Shown: positions 1 through 7,468, counted from the first letter of the stretch. The stretch is DNA of 30,497 nucleotides from an uncultured Oscillospiraceae bacterium (GCA_910579485.1 CAJTVO010000030.1:1-30497), one strand, 5' to 3'. Numbers and translations are program-made. The notes: generated by a model from the sequence alone, not told the origin.

Positions 1-11
1 AGAAAGGGATT

Positions 12-97
12 CTTAAACCGTAGGTTTAAGCGCGTTTTTGGTTACTTTTGCCGCGCGGCAAAAGTAACCGCAGGGTCCGGGGGCGCGGAGCCCCCGG
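12..97. repeat. Cluster of perfect palindromes (REP-like)
   Basis: Three hairpins lie in a row. 12-19 pairs with 23-30 (CTTAAACC/GGTTTAAG, 3-nt loop). 40-54 pairs with 55-69 as a perfect 30-bp palindrome (GGTTACTTTTGCCGC and its complement). 77-84 pairs with 90-97 (CCGGGGGC/GCCCCCGG). No hairpin is followed by a T-run on either strand, so this looks like an interspersed extragenic repeat rather than a plain terminator. No gene is visible in 1-142. Confidence 0.6.
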
Positions 98-121
98 GGC
101 TCGTGAAGAAACGGGAAGCGG

Positions 122-143
122 AGGCGGCCCCGCAGGGCCGCCT
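122..143 (-). terminator. GC-rich hairpin after the ACT-domain gene
   Basis: Stem AGGCGGCCC (122-130) and GGGCCGCCT (135-143) with a CGCA loop touches the stop codon of the ACT-domain gene. It has no clear U-run, so it may protect the 3' end or act together with the repeats beyond it. Confidence 0.4.
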
Positions 144-583
144 TACCCCGCCAGGATCTCGAATTTGACGACCCCCTCCAGCCCCCCGGCCCGCCCAATC
201 AGCTCCTCCAAAGAGATCTCCATATCGGAGGTCTCCGCCGATATGGTCACCGCCGCGCAGCCGTTGGTCGGGATCGATTGGTTGATGGTCAGTATATTCG
301 CCCCGCTCCCGGCAAAAATAGCAAGTACATTGCTCAGTACCCCGGGGTTATCCTTCAGCATGGCGTAAAAGGTAATGATCCGCCCGGATTTCATGTTGTT
401 GAAGGGCTGCACCGCGTCCTTATACTTATAAAACGCGCTGCGGCTGATGCCTACCAGCCGGGTGGCCTCCCCCACGGTGGCCGCCTCCCCGGAGAGCATC
501 ATCCGTTTGGCCTCCGCCACCTTGATAAAGATCTCCGGCAGCGCCGAGGCCGCCACGATGTAAAATTTGGTCGGTGTCCCCAT
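143..583 (-). CDS. ACT domain-containing protein, PheB/UPF0735 family
   Basis: 146 residues, the usual size of the UPF0735 (PheB) family. The N-terminal half (about 1-65) is a small helix-turn-helix-like region with the family motif VGISRSAFYKYKD. The C-terminal half (about 68-145) is an ACT domain (RIITFYAMLKDNPGVLSNVL, then GANILTINQSIP), a fold that binds amino acids and regulates enzymes or transcription. In Bacillus the paralogue pheB lies next to pheA; here no aromatic biosynthesis gene is beside it, so the ligand is unknown. ATG 581-583 is preceded by an AAGGGGGA ribosome site and a promoter at 624-652. Family assignment is firm; the biological role is inferred. Confidence 0.85.
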   Translation of the reverse strand: MGTPTKFYIVAASALPEIFIKVAEAKRMMLSGEAATVGEATRLVGISRSAFYKYKDAVQPFNNMKSGRIITFYAMLKDNPGVLSNVLAIFAGSGANILTINQSIPTNGCAAVTISAETSDMEISLEELIGRAGGLEGVVKFEILAG

Positions 584-623
584 AGTGTATCCCCCTTGCG
601 GTCACATGTCCTCGAATGATGTT

Positions 624-652
624 AGTGTAACACACCCGCCCCCCTTTTACAA
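624..652 (-). promoter_or_regulatory. Sigma-A-type promoter for the ACT-domain gene
   Basis: On the minus strand, -35 TTGTAA (647-652) and -10 TACACT (624-629) with a 17-bp spacer. It faces the ATG at 583 and leaves a short leader. Confidence 0.6.
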
Positions 653-722
653 CCCATGTTTTCCTGGAAAATTCCACAATCTTTCCTGACGGCCAGGAGG
701 AAAAGAGGTCACATTTGTCTAT

Positions 723-1787
723 ATGTCGCAACTAAGTGTCTTTTTACAAAAGACAATCACCATCCTGCTCTGGCTGGGCGGGGCGGTGGTGTTCTTCAAA
801 TGGCTGCTGGCGCCCCTGCTCCCCTTCCTGCTGGCCCTGGCCCTGAGCGCCATGGTGGAACCCTCGGTGCAGAAGCTGCGGCGGTGGATGCGGGTGCGCC
901 GCAGCTTCGCCGCGGGGGTGGTGACCACGGCGCTGCTGCTGGTGCTGGGGGGCGGCGTGGTGCTGCTGGCGGCCCGGCTGGCCATGGAGCTGCGCCAGTG
1001 GTCCGACCGCCTCCCCCAGCTCATCGACCGCTTCCCCGCCCTGTGGAACGGGATGCTGGACAAGATCGAGGGCTGGTACGCCGCCAGCCCCTCCCCCATC
1101 CGCTCCGGACTGGACCTGCTGGCAGGACAGCTGATGGAGGAGGGACCCTCCATCGCCGGGGCGGCGGGGTCCTGGATCATGGGGGCGGCGTCCTCCCTGC
1201 TGGCGAAGCTGCCGGACGCCGGACTCTTCCTGGTGACCTCCGTGCTGGCGGTATACTTTACCAGCCTCAACTATCCCGCCATCCTGGCCTTTTTGAAGCG
1301 GCAGCTCCCCCTGGCGTGGCAGGACAAATGCCGCCGGGCGGCCCAGTGCTTCCGCACCACCATCCTCAAATGGCTGCGGGCGGAGATGCTCCTCATCCTG
1401 GCGACCTTCGGCGTGCTGCTGGCGGGATTTCTGTGGATGGGTCTGGATTACGCCCTCTTGGCGGCGGTGTTCACCGCCCTGGTGGACGCCCTGCCGGTGC
1501 TGGGGACGGGGACGGTGCTGTTCCCCTGGGCTCTGGGGTGCTTCCTCATGGGAAACATGGAGCAGGGCCTGGCCCTGCTGGCCCTGTACGCCGTCGGGCT
1601 GATCGTCCACACCCTGCTGGAGCCCCGCCTTCTGGCGGGGCAGGCGGACCTGCCTCCCATCACCGCTCTGCTGGCCATGTACCTGGGCTTCCGCTTCCTG
1701 GGCGTGGGCGGCATGATCCTCTTCCCGGTGGTGCTGCTCCTGCTCAAGCAGTTCCAGGACGCGGGGGTGATCCATCTGTGGAAGTAG
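723..1787 (+). CDS. AI-2E family transporter (UPF0118, YtvI-like)
   Basis: 354 residues, typical of the AI-2E/UPF0118 exporter superfamily. A hydrophobic pair of helices lies at about 12-35 and 62-85, then a hydrophilic stretch (about 90-160), then several strongly hydrophobic segments to the C-terminus. The late motif ALVDALPVLGTGTVLFPWAL (about residue 255) and the LLEPRLLAG segment (about 300) are family hallmarks. In Firmicutes relatives include the sporulation membrane protein YtvI; the substrate of this copy cannot be told. ATG 723 is the only good start in frame; GAGG at 705-708 is a rather distant ribosome site. The gene ends just before the nrdG promoter. Confidence 0.85.
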   Translation: MSQLSVFLQKTITILLWLGGAVVFFKWLLAPLLPFLLALALSAMVEPSVQKLRRWMRVRRSFAAGVVTTALLLVLGGGVVLLAARLAMELRQWSDRLPQLIDRFPALWNGMLDKIEGWYAASPSPIRSGLDLLAGQLMEEGPSIAGAAGSWIMGAASSLLAKLPDAGLFLVTSVLAVYFTSLNYPAILAFLKRQLPLAWQDKCRRAAQCFRTTILKWLRAEMLLILATFGVLLAGFLWMGLDYALLAAVFTALVDALPVLGTGTVLFPWALGCFLMGNMEQGLALLALYAVGLIVHTLLEPRLLAGQADLPPITALLAMYLGFRFLGVGGMILFPVVLLLLKQFQDAGVIHLWK

Positions 1788-1796
1788 GCCGGGCCG

Positions 1797-1825
1797 TTGA
1801 CAGGGTCCCTCCGCCGTGTTATGAT
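1797..1825 (+). promoter_or_regulatory. Consensus promoter of nrdG
   Basis: Perfect -35 TTGACA (1797-1802), 17-bp spacer, -10 TATGAT (1820-1825). The expected transcription start (about 1832) falls at the edge of the ribosome site AGGAGG (1834-1839), so the leader is only about 16 nt. This argues for the ATG at 1848 and against the longer upstream reading frame. Confidence 0.75.
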
Positions 1826-1847
1826 GGCGGAAAAGGAGGCGTTTCCC

Positions 1848-2345
1848 ATGAGAATTTTTGGCTTGGTCCAGGACTCCATCGTGGACGGTCCCGGGTTCCG
1901 GTTTTCCTGCTTCGTCCAGGGCTGTCCCCACCACTGCCCCGGGTGCCACAACCCCGAGAGCCACGATCCCAACGGCGGCCGGGAGATGACGGTGGAGGAG
2001 GTGGCCAAGGAGCTGCTGAAAAATCCCCTCACCGACGGCCTGACTCTCTCCGGCGGCGATCCCTTCGCCCAGCCAGAGGACTGCCTGTCCCTGGCAAAGA
2101 CCGCCCACGCGCACGATCTGAACGTCTGGGCCTATTCCGGCTGGACCTTCGAGCACCTGCGGGACCACGGCACACCGGAGCAGCGGGCCCTGCTGGAGGA
2201 GGTAGACGTGCTCATCGACGGCCCCTTCATCCTGGAGCAGCGGAGCCTGGCCCTGCCCTGGCGGGGCAGCCGGAACCAGCGGGTCGTTAACGTGCGCGCT
2301 TCCCTGGAAGCGGGGGAGGCCGTTATCGTTCCGGACGAACAGTAA
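1848..2345 (+). CDS. nrdG: Anaerobic ribonucleoside-triphosphate reductase activating protein
   Basis: 165 residues, radical-SAM activase that installs the glycyl radical on the class III reductase NrdD under anaerobic conditions. The iron-sulfur motif is C26-x3-C30-x2-C33 followed by HNPES, the standard NrdG signature. A glycine-rich SAM-binding segment LTLSGGDPF (about 65-73) and the IDGPF motif (about 125) also fit. The start at 1848 is chosen because AAAAGGAGG precedes it and the promoter lies in the longer frame. nrdD, usually immediately upstream, is absent; the upstream gene is the AI-2E-type transporter. A strong hairpin follows. The identification is secure. Confidence 0.93.
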   Translation: MRIFGLVQDSIVDGPGFRFSCFVQGCPHHCPGCHNPESHDPNGGREMTVEEVAKELLKNPLTDGLTLSGGDPFAQPEDCLSLAKTAHAHDLNVWAYSGWTFEHLRDHGTPEQRALLEEVDVLIDGPFILEQRSLALPWRGSRNQRVVNVRASLEAGEAVIVPDEQ

Positions 2346-2363
2346 CGAACGGATACGCTGTAA

Positions 2364-2404
2364 AAATCGCGGAGGACTGCCTGCTTTGCAGTCCTCCGCG
2401 ATTT
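2364..2404. terminator. Bidirectional rho-independent terminator
   Basis: A perfect 17-bp stem (2364-2380 with 2388-2404) and a 7-nt loop lie between the convergent nrdG and P-loop kinase genes. The minus strand ends in TTTTT and the plus strand in TTTCTAT, so both genes could end here. Confidence 0.8.
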
Positions 2405-2442
2405 CTATAGCAATTTATTCTCTTTTGGGACGGAAATTATTT

Positions 2443-2952
2443 TCATAAATCAATATCGTATTTATGATCAATCAGCACATAGTTGACGCCATGCTTCCGG
2501 GAAAGCTCCAGGTACTCCGCATTGTCTGCAAGTACGCTCTCCATTGTGCAATCTTCATCATCCAAGCGGTTCTCTATCACATTTGCGTATCCCTTTATGT
2601 CGGCGAAATGATCTCTGATATAGTCCTCGCTCATGACAAGGCAAAGATATTGAATATGAGCAAGGTATTTCCCTTCAAAATATCTCTTCCAATCAAAAGG
2701 AATATAGCACCCCTCGACGATTAGGTTCTGCTCGTTTTCGATGGCAGTCTTGATCATTTCACAAACAATAGGCCACAAATACGCCGTAAGCTCGGTATCC
2801 GCGCTCATGGGGGTAAGTTCCGTGTTCCCGCTTCGGATCAGTCCCATCTTCAAATGGTCTATAGATAAGTAGGGATACTTATATTTTTCCAGCAGCTTCT
2901 GGGCAAGGGCCGTTTTGCCGGTATGGGATGCTCCCGTTATCAGAATGATCAT
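2443..2952 (-). CDS. P-loop nucleoside/nucleotide kinase-like ATPase
   Basis: 169 residues. It begins with a Walker A motif, GASHTGKT at residues 7-14, after a short beta strand (MIILIT), the arrangement of small kinases of the AAA/adenylate kinase-like superfamily. Later a strand NLIVEGCYIP (about 76-85) may hold the substrate or Walker B region. The substrate is not recognisable; zeta-toxin-like or 2-phosphoglycerate-kinase-like proteins are alternatives. Base composition is clearly richer in A+T than its neighbours, which suggests acquisition from elsewhere. An AAAGGAGG ribosome site precedes the ATG. It lies 55 nt behind ade on the same strand and may be read through from it. Confidence 0.65.
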   Translation of the reverse strand: MIILITGASHTGKTALAQKLLEKYKYPYLSIDHLKMGLIRSGNTELTPMSADTELTAYLWPIVCEMIKTAIENEQNLIVEGCYIPFDWKRYFEGKYLAHIQYLCLVMSEDYIRDHFADIKGYANVIENRLDDEDCTMESVLADNAEYLELSRKHGVNYVLIDHKYDIDL

Positions 2953-3007
2953 TTTTTCCGCCTCCTTTACAACTTGCTGGTTTGATCATATCATCAGCGA
3001 TGAAAAT

Positions 3008-4735
3008 TTACACATACTGCTGCTTCGCCACGTCGATGACGCCCCGGGTGGTGAGGCGCAGGGTGGGGATCACCGGCAGGGACATGAAGCTGAGAGTCAT
3101 GAAGGGATCGATCTCCCGGCTGACGCCAAGGGCGAAGGCGGCGTCCTTGGCCGCTTCCAGGTCCCGGTTCACGTGCTCCAGGGTGTCGTCGCTCATGAGG
3201 CCCGCGATGGCAAGGACCACCTCGCCTTTGATCTGTCCGTCCTCCATGACCACGATGCCGCCCTTGTTCTCCGCCACCCGGTTGGCGGCGGCGGCCATAT
3301 CCGCCTCGTTGGCCCCCACCACGATGATGTTATGGGAATCGTGGGAGACGCTGGTGGCTACCGCGCCCCGCTTGAGGCCGTAGCCCTGAAGGTAGCCGAC
3401 GCCGATGTGCCGGGTGTTCTTGTGGCGTTCGATGACGGCGATTTTGAGGATGTCCCACTCGGCATCGATGTGGTCCGAGTAGCCCTGGTCCACGGTGACG
3501 ATCTCCCCGGGCACCATGCCGATGATGCCCCTGGGCCGCCGCTCGGCAAAGTCCTCCGCCGTCAGACGGGACAGGTGGAAGGTGTCGTGGGCCTTCTCCG
3601 TCAGGTAGGGATCGATCTCCGGGGAGGCGAAGTCCCGGACGGTCCTGCCATCATACAGCTCCTCGCCCTTCTTGAAGACCTGCAGGATGTTGAACGCCTG
3701 GAAATTGTCGATGACCACGAAGTCCGCCAGATACCCCGGGGCGATGGCCCCCCGGTTGTTCAGCAGGAAGTACCGGGCCGCGTGGTGGCAGGCCACCTTC
3801 ACCGCCACGATGGGGTCCACGCCCTGGCGGATGGCCTCCCGGACGTTGAAGTCGATGTGGCCCTTTTCCAGCAGGTCGCTGGGGTGCTTGTCGTCGCAGC
3901 AGAACATGCAGCGGTCCGCGTACTTCTCCGTCAGCAGGGGCAGGAGGGCCTGGAGGTTCCGGGCGGCGGTGCCCTCCCGGATCATGATGAACTGGCCCCG
4001 CTCCAGCTTGGCGATGGCGTCGGCGGGGTCCGAGCACTCGTGGTCGGAGTAGACGCCGGCGGCGATGTAGGCGTTGAGATCGGCGTCCGCAAGGCCGGGG
4101 GCGTGGCCGTCGATCTTCTTGTGGTGGGCCTGGGCGGCCACGATCTTCTCGATGACCTGGGGGTCCGCGCCGATGACGCCGGGATAGTTCATCATCTCCG
4201 CCAGTCCCTGGACCCGGGGGTGGTCGTAGAAGGAATCGATGGTCCGGTAGTCCAGCACCGCGCCGCTCTCGTCCATGGGGGTGGCGGGAACGCAGGAGGG
4301 CAGCATGAAGCGCACGTCCACGGGCAGCCCCTCGGTGGCCTGGAGCATGTACTCAATGCCGTCGGCCCCCATGACGTTGGCGATCTCATGGGGATCGGTG
4401 ACGACGGTGGTGGTGCCGTGGGGCAGCACGGCCTTGACGAACTCACGGGGGGAGACCATGGCGCTCTCCAAATGGATGTGGGCGTCGATGAAGCCGGGGA
4501 GGACGATCTTTCCGGTCATGTCGTACTCCTGATGGCCGCTGTACTCCCCCATGCCCACGATGAGCCCCTCCGCCACGGCGATGTCTCCATGGCAGAGCTC
4601 ACTGGAGAAGACGTTGACGTAGGTGGTGTTTTTCAGTACCAGGTCCGCTTTTTCCCGTCCGGCGGCCACCTCCACGATCCGCAGCTTTTTGCTCAGCTTG
4701 CGGTTGATCCGGCCGGTATAGCTCTCAGCTCCCAT
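3008..4735 (-). CDS. ade: Adenine deaminase
   Basis: 575 residues, matching the usual length of bacterial adenine deaminase (adenine to hypoxanthine plus ammonia, purine salvage). It is an amidohydrolase with a metal-binding motif GFIDAHIHLES (about residue 70), the DPHEIANVMG segment (about 105-115) and the late SVSHDSHNI motif. The C-terminal region (IDPFMTLSFMSLPVIPTLRLT) is characteristic of Ade. The longer reading frame extends 28 codons upstream, but AAGGAGG sits correctly before the ATG at 4735 and the promoter lies upstream at 4810-4838. No purine riboswitch is visible in the roughly 70-nt leader, in contrast to guaD. The identification is secure. Confidence 0.93.
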   Translation of the reverse strand: MGAESYTGRINRKLSKKLRIVEVAAGREKADLVLKNTTYVNVFSSELCHGDIAVAEGLIVGMGEYSGHQEYDMTGKIVLPGFIDAHIHLESAMVSPREFVKAVLPHGTTTVVTDPHEIANVMGADGIEYMLQATEGLPVDVRFMLPSCVPATPMDESGAVLDYRTIDSFYDHPRVQGLAEMMNYPGVIGADPQVIEKIVAAQAHHKKIDGHAPGLADADLNAYIAAGVYSDHECSDPADAIAKLERGQFIMIREGTAARNLQALLPLLTEKYADRCMFCCDDKHPSDLLEKGHIDFNVREAIRQGVDPIVAVKVACHHAARYFLLNNRGAIAPGYLADFVVIDNFQAFNILQVFKKGEELYDGRTVRDFASPEIDPYLTEKAHDTFHLSRLTAEDFAERRPRGIIGMVPGEIVTVDQGYSDHIDAEWDILKIAVIERHKNTRHIGVGYLQGYGLKRGAVATSVSHDSHNIIVVGANEADMAAAANRVAENKGGIVVMEDGQIKGEVVLAIAGLMSDDTLEHVNRDLEAAKDAAFALGVSREIDPFMTLSFMSLPVIPTLRLTTRGVIDVAKQQYV

Positions 4736-4809
4736 AGAGATCCTCCTTTTCCGCATGTGTGATCGGGTAAAAAGAAACAGGCCGCAGTTGGTTTTGCCGC
4801 CTTTTGGGT

Positions 4810-4838
4810 ATTGTACCATAACGCGGGGCGCTTGTCTA
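4810..4838 (-). promoter_or_regulatory. Promoter of ade
   Basis: Minus-strand -35 TAGACA (4833-4838), 17-bp spacer, -10 TACAAT (4810-4815). Confidence 0.6.
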
Positions 4839-4878
4839 CAAAAATTTAGGTAAGATGCCGGGCGCTTGTTTATACGAA

Positions 4879-4919
4879 TGCCCGCTAAAAGAATAACATC
4901 CTTTTAGCGGGCACTTTTT
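4879..4919 (+). terminator. Terminator hairpin between XRE gene and ade
   Basis: Stem TGCCCGCTAAAAG (4879-4891) and its perfect complement (4901-4913), 9-nt loop, then CTTTTTG on the plus strand. The genes on both sides are on the minus strand, so the U-run points the opposite way from the expected transcript; in the minus direction only ATTCGT follows the stem. Confidence 0.6.
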
Positions 4920-4946
4920 GCGCCGTCCGCGCAAGCCGGGACCCCG

Positions 4947-5156
4947 TCACTCCTTTTCCTCGACATACTCCAGGATATCCCCGGGCTGACAGCCCAGGAC
5001 CTTGCAGATCGCGTCCAGTGTGCTGAACCGGACGGCCTTGACCTTTCCCGTTTTCAGATACGAGAGGTTCACGTTGGATATCCCGACCTGAGCCGCCAGC
5101 TCATTGAGCCGCATTTTCCGGTCCGCCAGTACCCGGTCAAGCCGAATGATAATCAT
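4947..5156 (-). CDS. Small XRE/Cro-type HTH regulator (YozG-like)
   Basis: 69 residues, almost entirely one helix-turn-helix domain: LNELAAQVGISNVNLSYLKTGK is the HTH core, then a helix VRFSTLDAICKVLGCQPGDILEY, typical of the YozG group. The start codon overlaps the stop codon of the DUF2975 gene by 4 nt (ATGA), so the two are translationally coupled. In many Firmicutes a DUF2975 membrane protein and this type of regulator form such a pair. A palindrome at 5826-5858 beside the shared promoter is a reasonable operator candidate (inference). Confidence 0.85.
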   Translation of the reverse strand: MIIIRLDRVLADRKMRLNELAAQVGISNVNLSYLKTGKVKAVRFSTLDAICKVLGCQPGDILEYVEEKE

Positions 5157-5779
5157 AGCGTATGATCCACCTCATCCTGTAAATGCACCCCGTAATGGAT
5201 GATGTACGCCGCCACGAGGAAGGCGATGCTGGGGAAGAGCTGTTCGAACAGGTTTCCCCCCGTGCCGATGGACAGCCCGCCATCCGAAATGCGGCTGACG
5301 ATCCCGCAGACCGCCAGCTTGATGAACGGCACGAAAACGGCCGCAAAAAACTGGATCAGTCCGTAATACAACAGGAATGAGGCGTTCTGCTCAATAAATA
5401 TCCGTCCGTTCTGCACGTTGGAAAACACCCGGCTCAGCAGCCAGAAGGCCAGGACCATCGGGATCGTATTGACGGCGTACAGGACCGACAGCCCGATCCG
5501 GACCGCCGGCTCGATCTGATCGCCGCCATCGGTCCACACGTGGATGTCGTCGCCCGTGTAAACGGTCATGCTCCGGGAATGTCTGCCGTGATCTTCCTCC
5601 GCGCAGATGGCCCTCTCATAGGTCCCCGTTTTGCTGTGCAGGGTAAATGTCTGCCGTCCCATAAAGCTGAGAACCGTACACAGGACAAGGAAGCCGATCA
5701 CAAAATAGCAGGCCCCCTTCATGACCCCGGCGGCGGAGCGCGCGAACCGTTCGTCTGTAAGCCTTTTCAGCAGCCTCAT
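5153..5779 (-). CDS. DUF2975 domain membrane protein
   Basis: 208 residues from ATG 5779. Four hydrophobic segments can be seen (about 22-42, 96-116, 134-157 and 180-197), with an extracytoplasmic-looking loop after the first. The pattern and the downstream XRE gene fit DUF2975, a membrane family of unknown function that may control the activity of its regulator. An upstream in-frame GTG at 5788 is less likely because it overlaps the ribosome site GAGGTGAT, which is ideally placed for the ATG at 5779. A strong promoter lies at 5798-5826. Confidence 0.8.
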   Translation of the reverse strand: MRLLKRLTDERFARSAAGVMKGACYFVIGFLVLCTVLSFMGRQTFTLHSKTGTYERAICAEEDHGRHSRSMTVYTGDDIHVWTDGGDQIEPAVRIGLSVLYAVNTIPMVLAFWLLSRVFSNVQNGRIFIEQNASFLLYYGLIQFFAAVFVPFIKLAVCGIVSRISDGGLSIGTGGNLFEQLFPSIAFLVAAYIIHYGVHLQDEVDHTL

Positions 5780-5797
5780 TGTTATCACCTCAGCTAT

Positions 5798-5826
5798 ATG
5801 ATAACATGCCGTTTTAAGCTTGTCAA
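5798..5826 (-). promoter_or_regulatory. Promoter of the DUF2975-XRE operon
   Basis: Minus-strand -35 TTGACA (5821-5826), 17-bp spacer, -10 TATCAT (5798-5803). Its -35 box abuts the palindrome at 5826-5858. Confidence 0.75.
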
Positions 5827-5858
5827 TAACTATTTAATGTAAATCATTAAATAGTTAT
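5826..5858. promoter_or_regulatory. 14-bp-arm palindrome next to the promoter, operator candidate
   Basis: ATAACTATTTAATG (5826-5839) and its exact complement (5845-5858) are separated by 5 nt. It is AT-rich in a GC-rich region, lacks a U-run, and ends at the -35 box. It could bind the co-encoded XRE protein; it might instead mark the 3' end of the HAD gene, whose stop is at 5861. Confidence 0.55.
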
Positions 5859-5860
5859 CG

Positions 5861-6718
5861 TTATATCGCCGCCGCATCCGCAAAAAGCGCCACCACATCC
5901 GCCACCGCGCCCTCAAGACAGTGACAGACCGTCGTGACCCCAGGGGCGTTACGGACGGCCTCGATGGCGTTGGCGGGAGCGAAGGCCCGGTCCGCCGCCT
6001 GAAGCATGGGCAGATCGTTGGCGTGGTCCCCGATGCAGAGCAGGGTCCCGCAGCCGGTAATGGCCTTCAGCTCCCGGGCCATGGCGCCCTTGTCCGCCCC
6101 TTTGGCGGTGAGCTCCATGAGATGATCGCTGGAGTAGATCATCTCATACCGCTCCCCCCAGCCCTGCCTCTCCATGAAGTCCCGCAGCCGCACCAGCCGG
6201 GGCATCTCCGCGATGAACAGGGCCTTGGCCAGCGGTCCGGGGACGGTCTCCTCATTCAGCGCGGCGATCTCCTGAAACCCCAGCCCCGTGAGCTTGGCGT
6301 GGCGGACATTCTGCTGGGTGGGGTGCAGGGCGCGGATACCCCCATCCGCCAGATATACCTCCATGGAAGTTCCCGGAAAGGCCGCCTCCACCGCCGCAAG
6401 GTCCTCCGCCGCGCCCTCCGGCAGGAGGCGGCGCAAAACGTACCGCTCCTCCGCCAGGTCGTACAGCCCGCCGCCGTTGTCCACGATCACCGGGGCGTTG
6501 ATGTGCAGTCCCGCCGCCGGCTTCCGGAAAGCGCCCAGAGAACGGCCCGTGGCAATGGCGAACCGTCCGCCCCCGGCGATCCAGCGGTCTACCGCCTCCA
6601 GATTCCGGGCGGGGAGGGGCGGTAACGCCTCCATGCCGTCGGCCTCCAGGGCGGATTCCGTGTATTGAAAGGTGTTGTCAAAATCGCTGACCAGCAGCAT
6701 CCCGCTGAATTTTCCCAT
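5861..6718 (-). CDS. HAD superfamily hydrolase, Cof-like (HAD-IIB)
   Basis: 285 residues, normal length for Cof-type phosphatases that hydrolyse sugar phosphates and other small phosphorylated metabolites. Motif I is D12-F-D14-N-T, with both catalytic aspartates present (N replaces the common G). Motif II is ATGRS (about residue 56-60), the motif III lysine lies in AKGADKGA (about 207-214), and motif IV is GDHANDLPM (about 233-241). The large insertion between motifs II and III is the type IIB cap. Substrate not predictable. It has its own promoter at 6766-6794. Confidence 0.88.
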   Translation of the reverse strand: MGKFSGMLLVSDFDNTFQYTESALEADGMEALPPLPARNLEAVDRWIAGGGRFAIATGRSLGAFRKPAAGLHINAPVIVDNGGGLYDLAEERYVLRRLLPEGAAEDLAAVEAAFPGTSMEVYLADGGIRALHPTQQNVRHAKLTGLGFQEIAALNEETVPGPLAKALFIAEMPRLVRLRDFMERQGWGERYEMIYSSDHLMELTAKGADKGAMARELKAITGCGTLLCIGDHANDLPMLQAADRAFAPANAIEAVRNAPGVTTVCHCLEGAVADVVALFADAAAI

Positions 6719-6765
6719 AACAGCCTCCTGTGCCCCGCCGGAACGGCGCGGCTTTTTTCGGGGCC

Positions 6766-6794
6766 ATTATAGTACAACCGGGCGCGGGGCGCAA
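6766..6794 (-). promoter_or_regulatory. Promoter of the HAD hydrolase gene
   Basis: Minus-strand -35 TTGCGC (6789-6794), 17-bp spacer, consensus -10 TATAAT (6766-6771). Confidence 0.65.
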
Positions 6795-6803
6795 GTCCCC
6801 GTG

Positions 6804-7316
6804 TCAGAAATCAACATCCTCCACATTGGTAGACTGCACATAGACCGTCAGGCCGGAGATGGTTTCCCCCTGGTATTCCAAATTGATGATAACGCCGTCC
6901 CGGGTGTAACAGGTATCTCCCCAGCCCCGCATCACCTCCGGGAGCGGCTTATAGCCCATGGACTTCAGAAGCTCCTCCGCACTTTTGGCGGCGTCTCCCA
7001 CCCGCAGGCCAAGGATAGAGTACCGGGGAGACAGCAGGTGCATGTCTGTGACATGATAGCTGTCCTGTACATCGGGCCAGCCGCTGAGTGTGACATCGAC
7101 GTCATCGTTATAGATACCCCGGCAGCCGAAGCCCTGCCATTCATCGTACCCGCCGGTGTCCCCCAGCTCCGTCTCCGGCTGGATCAGAGCGAAAGGCAGC
7201 TCACTTTCCCGGTTCAGCTCATCCAGCGCCCGTTCCCAACGCTCCGCCTCGGACAGGCCGCAGGCGCACAGGAGCAGCAGGGCCAGGGCAGCGGCGAAAA
7301 GGCGGTATTTCTTCAT
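6804..7316 (-). CDS. Putative lipoprotein of unknown function
   Basis: 170 residues from ATG 7316, chosen because AGGAGG precedes it and a signal peptide starts there (MKKYRLFAAALALLLLCAC). The lipobox is L16-C-A-C19, predicting lipidation at C19 after signal peptidase II cleavage. The mature part is a mixed, soluble-looking domain with SPRYSILGLRVGDAAKSAEELLKSMGY, the style of extracellular beta domains in which a glycine loop opens a helix. No family was recognised. The reading frame extends upstream but without a ribosome site. It is divergent from the guaD riboswitch unit. Confidence 0.75.
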   Translation of the reverse strand: MKKYRLFAAALALLLLCACGLSEAERWERALDELNRESELPFALIQPETELGDTGGYDEWQGFGCRGIYNDDVDVTLSGWPDVQDSYHVTDMHLLSPRYSILGLRVGDAAKSAEELLKSMGYKPLPEVMRGWGDTCYTRDGVIINLEYQGETISGLTVYVQSTNVEDVDF

Positions 7317-7418
7317 AACGGTTTCCTCCTCCGGCAAATTTTGGCAGCGGTTATATCCATATAGACGGAAGCAGTGATCGGATGTGCCAGTCTTTTTTGA
7401 AAACAGCACAAATTTTTC

Positions 7419-7447
7419 TTGCAAATTGCCGGAATGATTGGTATACT
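7419..7447 (+). promoter_or_regulatory. Promoter of the riboswitch-guaD unit
   Basis: -35 TTGCAA (7419-7424), 17-bp spacer, -10 TATACT (7442-7447). The start is expected near 7454, just before the aptamer. The stretch 7317-7418 upstream holds nothing else that I can identify. Confidence 0.7.
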
Positions 7448-7468
7448 ATGAACAAGGGAAAAGCAGAC

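Noticed and set aside
656..2290. 544-codon plus-strand frame
   Set aside because: GC-rich shadow of the AI-2E transporter and nrdG frames; Pro/Gly/Arg-rich composition without any motif.
2915..4762. 615-codon plus-strand frame opposite ade
   Set aside because: Antisense shadow of the well-identified adenine deaminase; no ribosome site and no domain.
4736..4809. Possible purine riboswitch in the ade leader
   Set aside because: The leader is short and lacks the TTTCTACC junction, P2 loop and pairing seen in the guaD leader.
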